A stretch of 64,000 nucleotides of DNA from Chelonoidis abingdonii. Taxonomy: Eukaryota > Chordata > Testudines > Testudinidae. Every line of letters begins with the position of its first letter. Within the stretch, counting starts at the first letter, position 1. The stretch spans positions 75,117,135-75,181,134 of the forward strand of contig NC_133773.1 of assembly GCF_003597395.2 (NCBI RefSeq), in the 5' to 3' direction. The notes under the pieces were generated by a model that saw only the letters and a list, made by a program, of their open reading frames with translations, was not told the DNA's origin and made no database searches. The translations under genes and the position numbers were made by a program. Positions 57,226 to 64,000 of the stretch are shown in pieces.

Positions 57226-57770
57226 CACCTATGGTTCTGAAAGTGGGTATGTAGGAATAGCCCCATTTCACAGTCAGCCTAGCTAAGGACAAAGCTTTGA
57301 CATAGCAAAAATGCTTCAGCAGTTTCTGAGAACAAAGTTAGGGAAAAACACATTGTTATGCCCAAGTTAAAAAAATCCTTACAACAGTTTTATTGAGAAG
57401 TTCTAGTGTCTCCATGCTTTGGAGGTGGGACTTGAAAATTGGCAAGGGGGCCAACATAGTGACTACCTCAGGGATCTGTGTTTTGTTCTTCTTTTGGAAA
57501 AGATCCCCAAATGTAACAAGTTGTAAGCATTTGCAAAACATTTGCTTGTGGATGCTCAGTAAAGACTTAGTTTGGCTTCTAAATTCTACAAATCCATCTC
57601 CAAGCTCCTGACTGCTGTGGTGCCAGGCATGGGGAATGGAGACTAGTGTGATCTTTTGATTAAGTTATATATTTTCTCTTTGAAACCACTATTTTCTCAC
57701 CAGCTTTAATGCTAAGCAATCTGAAAAATCAGGCCCTAAGTGTCTCAGATCGGGCAACTAAAATCAGTGA
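57226..57770. other. Unannotated DNA
   Basis: No gene or clear repeat. Opposed ORFs of 60-70 residues at 57.36-57.61 kb are unremarkable. Confidence 0.45.
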
Positions 57771-57905
57771 AGGCATTTAACCTTAAGATCTCTGTGCCTC
57801 AGTTCCCCATTTGAAAAATGAGGATAATAGCATCTCACTTCACAGAGGTGTGAAAATAAATTAATGTTTGTGAAACACTCGGATGCTATAATGACAAGCA
57901 CCATA
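57771..57905 (+). mobile_element. MIR-like SINE, core to tail
   Basis: 'tttaaccttaagatctctgt', 'gcctcagttccccatttgaa', 'aaatgaggataatagcatct' and 'cacagaggtgtgaaaataaa' match the MIR consensus phrases in order. The tRNA-like head is missing. Confidence 0.85.
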
Positions 57906-58059
57906 TTAAAGCCCATAAGACAGTTAATAGTTCTGTCTTCAGGGTAGGTTGTGAGTAGCCTACAACAAACAAAACATGGGGCTAACTACTGAACAATGAG
58001 GATAAAACAAAATATCGAATAGCTTCCCGTTCATTGAGCACTGTCTATCTCATGACTGA

Positions 58060-58242
58060 ATAAGGCAGGAGTTCTGTGGAAAAAAATACCATCTGATCAT
58101 GTAACTAAAGACTATCAAAATGTACAAAACAGGGAGTTGGATTAGGTTTGCATGAACAACTTTAATTCTGGCATTTCCTAACTTTTGAGTGTTTGACTCT
58201 GCAATCTTAATAATGTTCTTTTAATAATTATACTTTGTTCTT
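58060..58242 (+). repeat. Unnamed dispersed repeat, copy 3 of 3
   Basis: 'ctgtggaaaaaaataccatc', 'tgatcatgtaactaaagact', 'aatgtacaaaacagggagtt', 'gcatttcctaacttttgagt' and 'gtttgactctgcaatctt' align with copy 1 at 53.1 kb almost throughout. Confidence 0.75.
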
Positions 58243-61200
58243 ATATCATTTGTCCATCATTTGATTTCAAAGTACTTTACAAAGGAGTAAGCATTAAAGC
58301 TGGTGAGAAAATAGTGTTTCTTAAAACAGGGATTTTTATCTTTATTCCGTCTTATTATACTCTCTCTCTCTAATAAGATTTATCATGAAATGAATAGTTC
58401 TGTTGCAAGATTCCCCAAGTACACAATAGTATGTACTAAGGTTTGTTTGCTTTATTGATATGCATCAGCAGTAAGCGTGAGATTCAGCAAGTTTATAGTG
58501 ACTATCTTTTTCTCTACTTCTTGGGGGGAGGGGGGGGAAAAACTCTAACAAGTTACACCCGTCATCTTTCTCTGGTGATCTCAGGCCAGAAAACTCAACA
58601 CACTGTTTTTCTGTAGGATACTAACCTGTCCATGCTGATGCCGTCTCAGACTTGGACTGTGTAAACGATCACATTGTGTTCCTATGAGTTCATAATATTC
58701 CAGTTTAATACCCATCAAACATAATTCACTCAAGTATGAGGCAACCCTGATGACTCAGAACCTTTAAAGGTTAGTGATGACATAAGTCCCGGCCTTGGAA
58801 ATGTTGTTGCACTTAGCAGCAGCACATGCCTTTATATTGCAACACTGTACTATGACACGTATTGCTTTATCAGAATTGCTTTTCACCTTGCCTTTACTGT
58901 ATATGTTTACAATGCTTCCCCCTCATCAATTGAAGGAGACACCAGGGCTTAGAAGGCTCATGCACAGGTTTTATAGGTTGTCAGAACAAAATGATTTTTT
59001 ATTGAGGAAGGGTCAAACAACTTGTGCTTTTTGTTGTGTCACACTAAACAGTATAAGAACCATGTTAAAAAAGTTCTGGACTCCCACTAGAAGGCAATGG
59101 CTATGAGCAGTGATTTAAGGCTACATTATCCTGTTTCTAATTCCTTCTCTTTCTTCCTGCGGAAATGTAATTGCAAGGGGCTCGGAGAAGGGATTGGAGC
59201 ATTGGCTTCTATGTCAGCCTTGAAGAAAGTCATAAAGTCTTTTTTATGAGTTTCTCTCTAGCCTAGTCCTACTTTTCCAAATTAGAGGAGACAATATGAC
59301 AATCTTAGCTAGCTCTGATCTTACATCTTAATTTGGTAACTCAACAGCAATATCAGTTCTCAATTTAAGCTGCGCTAAGAGAACATTTTTTAATTTAACT
59401 GATTCCCTATTGAGCTGTAGTAAAAAATCATGCATGTAAAAGTATGCAGATCATTTTAAGGGTTAAAAGAAGAAAAAGTGTGTCAGTTTTTACTATTTAT
59501 TAAAGATGATGGCTTCACTAATGAAGGCTAACCTCAGTCTATGACAGACTGAGAATCTAAACCTAATATTATGCTGCATGACTCAAATAGTAAATCTGAA
59601 TAATTGACATTTTCTATATAACACGTAGCAGATACAGAAGTTAAAAAATAGATACTCTTGTAAAGTTGTGAAATTTGAAAGTGATTTTTTTTCATTCTAT
59701 AAAAGGCTGCAAAGGCACTGCATAGACTTGCTCAAATCATTTTAGTGTATTGTAGTTCTTTATTCATTGACATAATGATATATCTTGTAAAATCATACCC
59801 TATTCTAAATCGTCCATTGTCCTGGTCTCACTTAATAAAGTCCTTGAAGCTGCAGCATTCCACCTCTGTCATGAATGTACCTTGGTCATGACCTGGGAGG
59901 ACCACCCACTCCTGAGGGGAAGAGGGTAATTCTGTCTCCATGCTAACTTGATTTTATACCTCCTTTGAAGAAAAAGGACTTGTATCTGTCAGCCTATCAC
60001 AGTCTGGGCTGGTTTGCTTCTGTAATATGGATTTCAGTCTGTTGAAGCCATTTGTAGCTTAGTATGGAAATCAGACAGGGGAGTAGTCTCCTTGTACTCT
60101 TGGTTCCATTTCAGCTTGAAGAAAGCTCATCTCTCATGCTACTGTCTCTTAAAAACACCTCAAGGAAAAGAGGTGTTAACTTCAGCCAAAATGATTCTTT
60201 GCCCAATGAGATCTGACTGATCATTTTGAAGAAAAAAAAAAAGTAATATTCTATGATATAAATATAGTGGTTAAAGATCTAAATCTTATTCTTTGTCACA
60301 AACACTTGTATTTGGGAACCAGAAATACTTTAACCCAACAAAGAGAGAGTAAATTTATTGAAGTGATTTTGCAAATCAGTTAATTGAGCCACAAACAAAG
60401 AATCAAATGAAGGAAATAATGTGGTAATTGGAACCCTGATCCCTTATTGGCCTACATTATGGGTTTGCTATCTTTTAGCAGTATTAAATCATTGCTCGAG
60501 AACATTGCCAAAAAACCTCTTCATTTCCTTTTAGTGACTTCTTACTGCCCTCAGCTGAAGTTTAATAGAAAAGGAAGGACATGATGTAGTTTTAATGACA
60601 GGAAACCCATGGCTTCCAAATGAATAAATTCCATCACTGGCTGCCACAAAGTGTGCTAATTATTTCCTTTGATAAATTAAAAGCCGTAAAAGTCCAGAGT
60701 ATGTAGCATGTGGCTTACAGTTATAGTCTGCCTGTCTGCGTTATTGAAAGTTCATACAAACTTCATTTATTTTAATTTAATAAACATTATAATTATTTTG
60801 ACACTAGTAGGCTGTATAGAAAGCATATGTGGAAGACATGCTTGTCTGACAGGATAAATATCCCACAAAAACCAAATAGCCCAGTGAACCCGTATGTTGT
60901 AATAACTCAGTTTATATGATGATTTTGATTTAATTTACAGATTCATCTTTCTTTTTTAAAAAAAATGGTGACCACTTAGACTGTAAATAGATGAGTAAAA
61001 CTGGAAAGTAGCTTGTTGTTATCAAACTCATACTGTGATGGCCAGTATGGTCATTTTAGTTTAGAGCGAGGCTGAGTGATTTGAGGGGAAAAGTAAGCGA
61101 AATGCTCTACACAGGAAAATGATTTTCTTTCATTTTTCTAAAACCCTAGTCAAAGTTTTCTTGTTTATCATTAATAAACATGTACAAAAATGTACATTCC

Positions 61201-61442
61201 ACCATGCAGAGAAACAAACTTTCAGACGAGGTTCAGAAAAACACAGTACATTCAGTAAGGACCGCATTCAATGAGGGTCTGAGTATCTAATTCCCACTGT
61301 AGTTAAGAGTTGAGGGGTACTGAACATCTCACAAGATCAAGCCCTACACTGAACACTGAAAGGGCTGGTAAATGAGATGCAGCCCTAGAGTTTGTAGACT
61401 ATGGAATCCCAACCTCAATATTTGTAAAGAGTTTTTGTTGTG
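58243..61442. other. AT-rich DNA without recognised genes
   Basis: No supported gene; the 103-residue ORF at 58795 has no domain. It holds a G-run at 58523-58537, a TGACTCA next to a 14-bp palindrome (58751-58772), a hairpin at 60154-60177, and a smooth AT-rich stretch (60420-60830) that resembles conserved non-coding DNA in texture. Confidence 0.5.
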
Positions 61443-61464
61443 TTTTTTTTTTTTTTTTTTTTTT
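61443..61464. repeat. T22 homopolymer
   Basis: An uninterrupted run of about 22 T. It could be the reversed A-tail of a retrocopy, but the adjoining sequence is not recognisable as one. Confidence 0.95.
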
Positions 61465-61791
61465 AAGGAGGCTCCCTTACTTTTACTAGATGGATTAGAG
61501 ATACAAGCTAGCTCATGTAAGAGTCCCCAAGCACACTAAAATCCTCTACCTTGTCTTGATCTAATGTATCTGACTCATATTGTAAATTTGGTTGCAAAAG
61601 TTCAAATGACTTTTTTTTTAAAAATTAAGAACAATTTAGCTAGCCTGTGACTAATTCTTCCGTGTGTTCACATGAACTAACTAGAATAGTATATGATAGA
61701 GAGAAGAGATGGCATGATAGGCCAGAATAAGAACGCAGGCACAAAATCATACAGCAGACTGCTAGGACCAGTGGGAAAATTAACAGAACTA

Positions 61792-62333
61792 CAGTAAAAG
61801 GGTTGTTATCTGGCATGTTGGGGGAATGGGGGGTTCCAGTTAGTCAAAAATTCCAGTTAACTAATAGTTACCCTTACCAATGGATTACAAATTGTCAAAG
61901 AATTGGAATACAATAAAATGAATAAACATTCCTATTCTCATCCTTTTCAAGATGTGTACAAATATCTATTTTAATGTCAACATAACTCTCTCTCGCTTCT
62001 CTCCTTTGCTTTTCAATGGTATTTTGGATGCCATAATGATAGGGTGGCATTGATATTTTACGATAAACACAGGACAACATATCGAATAATAAACCAACCG
62101 ACACAATGGCGGATACAAAGCGAAAGAAAAGCATTTGGCTCTTCTCTGCTAACTCGAGCATCATTTGACTGCTCTCAGAAATACTCAGGTCCTGAATAGC
62201 TTCCACATTGATTCCAATTAGTTTTGGCATTGGTCCTGGTTATTAGATTGAAGATTTGTATTGGGAGATATCAGAAATGCCGGGTTTTAGAGCTTTCCAG
62301 TTGGTAAAGTGCCGGATAACACAGCTTTTACTG
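61792..62333. mobile_element. Tigger/pogo-like element with TA target duplication
   Basis: The left end CAGTAAAAGGGTTGTTATCT and the reversed right end CAGTAAAAGCTGTGTTATCC are terminal inverted repeats, followed by 'ggca' on both sides. TA flanks both ends (61790-61791 and 62334-62335), as Tc1/mariner-group transposases make. Subterminal 'ttccagttagtc' and 'ttccagttaac' repeats fit too. The 542-bp length is far too short for a full transposase. Confidence 0.88.
61895..62230 (-). other. 111-residue ORF inside the Tigger-like element
   Basis: This minus-strand ORF fills most of the interior and has one hydrophobic stretch (FFRFVSAIVSVGLLFDML) and a charged C-terminal half. I do not recognise it. 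The opposite strand has a short reading frame from an ATG at 62106 beginning MADTKRKKS, which is a plausible remnant of a transposase start. The minus ORF may therefore be a shadow of that. Not called as a gene. Confidence 0.25.
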
Positions 62334-62458
62334 TATCTAGAATTGGGAATATCAGAAGATGCAAAGGACAGGCAATCTTCTTTGGAAGTTTTTAACATTT
62401 AAAAGAGATGGTCTTGGAGCAGTCACAGACACTGATTAAAATAACGATAATAAGAACT

Positions 62459-63463
62459 TAGGGCAGGTTATCCACAGAAGTACTTGCATGCCTAAGTCCT
62501 GGTTTTAGGCATCACTGCCATCCACAAAACTCCTGGTCAGCTATCACCTAAACTCTCTTAGCACCTAAGTTTTCTGGGTAAAAGTTCCCTGGGCACCTAT
62601 GCTTCTGCCTTTGAACATGCACGCTGTGTCCTCGCTCTAGGCACCTGTCTCCTGACTAAGTCCCAGAGCAATTCATAAACTAGGAAGGAAAGGCATTTGG
62701 CTGCCCAAGTCCTGGGACCTGATCTGATAGGCAGGCTCAGAGTCCTGCATGTGAGTTTACACAAAATGGCCAGTTTCAGGGTGGGAGGAGCCTCAACTTC
62801 CCTTATAACATTTAGCCCAGTGGTTAGAGTACTCACACAGGCTAATTGACTAATTTAATATTAATTAAGCCAGAGAAAGAGTTAGAATCACTCTATAGCA
62901 TAATGGTACCCTTCTGAGAGGTTACAGCTGTCTGTTCTAAACCCTTCTCATCAGGCAGAGGAGGGTCTTGAATGGAGGGTCTCTCACATCCTAACCGCTG
63001 GGCTCAAGATGTAAGGGAGGTAGTCATCCTCTGACACACAGCTGTTTTGTGTGAAATTGGGCAGCCTCCGAGTATACCTAATACAGTGGGCCTCGCATGT
63101 GACTTTGGTGGTCAAATGCCTGTTTTCTTCTGCTTTGTGAATTACAAGCTGAGCTAGGTAACTCTCTGCACCCTGGATTTTGACACTGAATTCCAAGAGG
63201 AGTGGGGCTAAGCACACACTCCTGTCATTGGCATCTCCCATTGGCTAGCTTAAGAAGCTATGTGCCTAACATAATGGCTTTGTGGACCACATTCTAAGGT
63301 ACCTATCTCTCTCCATTCTTTGTCTAAGGAACCTAGCCATCAAGCTCAAGTTTTGTGGACTGAAATGCTATTCCAGCAATTTTTTTTTTATTGGCACCAA
63401 AAAAGTTAGGTGTTGTCATGCTCAGTGCCGCAATGCCCAAGTCCCTCTTGTGGATGTGGGCCA
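62459..63463. mobile_element. Foldback element with inverted tRNA-like modules, about 1.0 kb
   Basis: The left end 'gggcaggttatccacagaag' and the reversed right end 'ggcccacatccacaagaggg' are inverted repeats, both followed by 'acttg'. Arms stay complementary far inward: 'gagtttacacaaaatgg' near 62752 against 'cagctgttttgtgtgaaatt' near 63040. A tRNA-like module on the plus strand (62811-62845, 'tagcccagtggttagag') faces its reverse copy at 62955-63006. Flanking TTA and ATA only hint at a 3-bp duplication. No transposase. Confidence 0.8.
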
Positions 63464-63469
63464 TAGTGT

Positions 63470-64000
63470 TTTTCATAGGACTTGAAGGGACCTTGAGAGG
63501 TTGTCTAGTCCAATCCCCTGCACTCATGGCAGGACTAAGTATTAGCTAGACCATTCCTGACAGGTGTTTGTCTAACCTGCTCTTAAAAATCTCCAATAAT
63601 GGAGTTTCCACAATCTCCCTAGGCAATTTATTCCAGTGCTTAACCACCCTGACAGGAAGTTTTTCCTAATATCCAACCTAAACCTTCCATGCTGCAATTT
63701 AAGCCCATTGCTTCTTGTCCTATCCTCAGAGGTTAAGAAAAACAATTTTTCTCCCTCTTCGTTGTAACAACCTTTTACATACTTGAAAACTGTTATCATG
63801 TCCCCTCTGCCTTCTCTTTTTTTCAGTCTTCCCTCATAGGTTATGTTTTCTAGACCTTTAATCATTTTTTGTCGCTCTTCTCTCGACTCTCTTCAATTTG
63901 TCCACATCTTTCCTGAAATGTGGTACCCAGAACTGAACACAATACTCCAGCTGAGACCTTAGCGTGGAGTAGAGCAGAAGAATTACTTCTTGTATCTTGC
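63470..64000 (-). mobile_element. CR1 LINE 3' end, reverse orientation, runs off the window
   Basis: The minus-strand ORF from 63865 down to 63572 (97 residues) is the C-terminal part of CR1 ORF2: RGDMITVFKYVKGCYNEEG, SEDRTRSNGLKLQHGRFRLD and IRKNFLSGW can be read. The CR1 3' UTR follows to about 63470, with 'ccaatcccctgcactcatgg' on the plus strand. Beyond 63865 the frame is interrupted but CR1 sequence continues to the window end. A relatively well-preserved copy. Confidence 0.93.

Noticed and set aside
60154..60177. Hairpin aacacctc/gaggtgtt as a terminator or miRNA
   Set aside because: An 8-bp stem is too short for a miRNA precursor and bacterial-type terminators do not apply.
61443..61464. 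Poly-T as the reversed tail of a processed pseudogene
   Set aside because: No recognisable coding or SINE sequence lies on either side, and no target duplication was found.

Overview
The window looks like nuclear DNA from a reptile, most probably a turtle. It is AT-rich and CpG-poor, with no bacterial gene structure and no open reading frame that resembles a real protein. The dispersed repeats point the same way: CR1 LINE 3' ends, a tRNA-related SINE family, MIR-type core SINEs, many short hAT-like inverted-repeat elements, and long terminal repeats of types I associate with turtle genomes. Family names come from recognition by eye; no repeat library was searched. No exon, tRNA, rRNA, miRNA or CRISPR array could be supported, so the window is best read as intergenic or intronic DNA.

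Layout. 0-8 kb: CR1 3' end, three short hAT-like elements (two with 8-bp target duplications), a MIR, a second CR1 fragment, a SINE, a 285-bp hairpin element and a rearranged SINE. 8-29 kb: mostly unremarkable AT-rich DNA, with a CR1 fragment, SINE tails, microsatellites, small palindromic elements, a 1.1-kb foldback element (13.1-14.2 kb) and half of a related one (27.1-27.5 kb). 29-47 kb: a truncated hAT-like element, 'GGTCAAAA' foldback elements (33.1, 35.8, 44.1 kb), a probable solo LTR (40.8-41.6 kb) and several palindromic elements. 47-56 kb: a 47-bp AT microsatellite, a solo LTR with a perfect 5-bp target duplication (49.7-50.7 kb), a MIR split by a later insertion, a foldback element beside a hAT-like element with a perfect 8-bp duplication (53.5-54.2 kb), and a reverse-oriented LTR (55.0-55.95 kb). 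56-64 kb: copies of a three-member unnamed repeat, a MIR, a Tigger-like element with TA duplication (61.8-62.3 kb), a 1.0-kb foldback element (62.5-63.5 kb) and a CR1 3' end running off the window.

The most interesting structure is a set of foldback elements whose two arms each carry a tRNA-like module (A-box-like and B-box-like words) facing the other. Copies sit at 13.1, 33.1, 53.5 and 62.5 kb, with a one-armed copy at 27.1 kb. There is no operon or pathway to describe; the content is a record of repeated transposition, nesting and decay.
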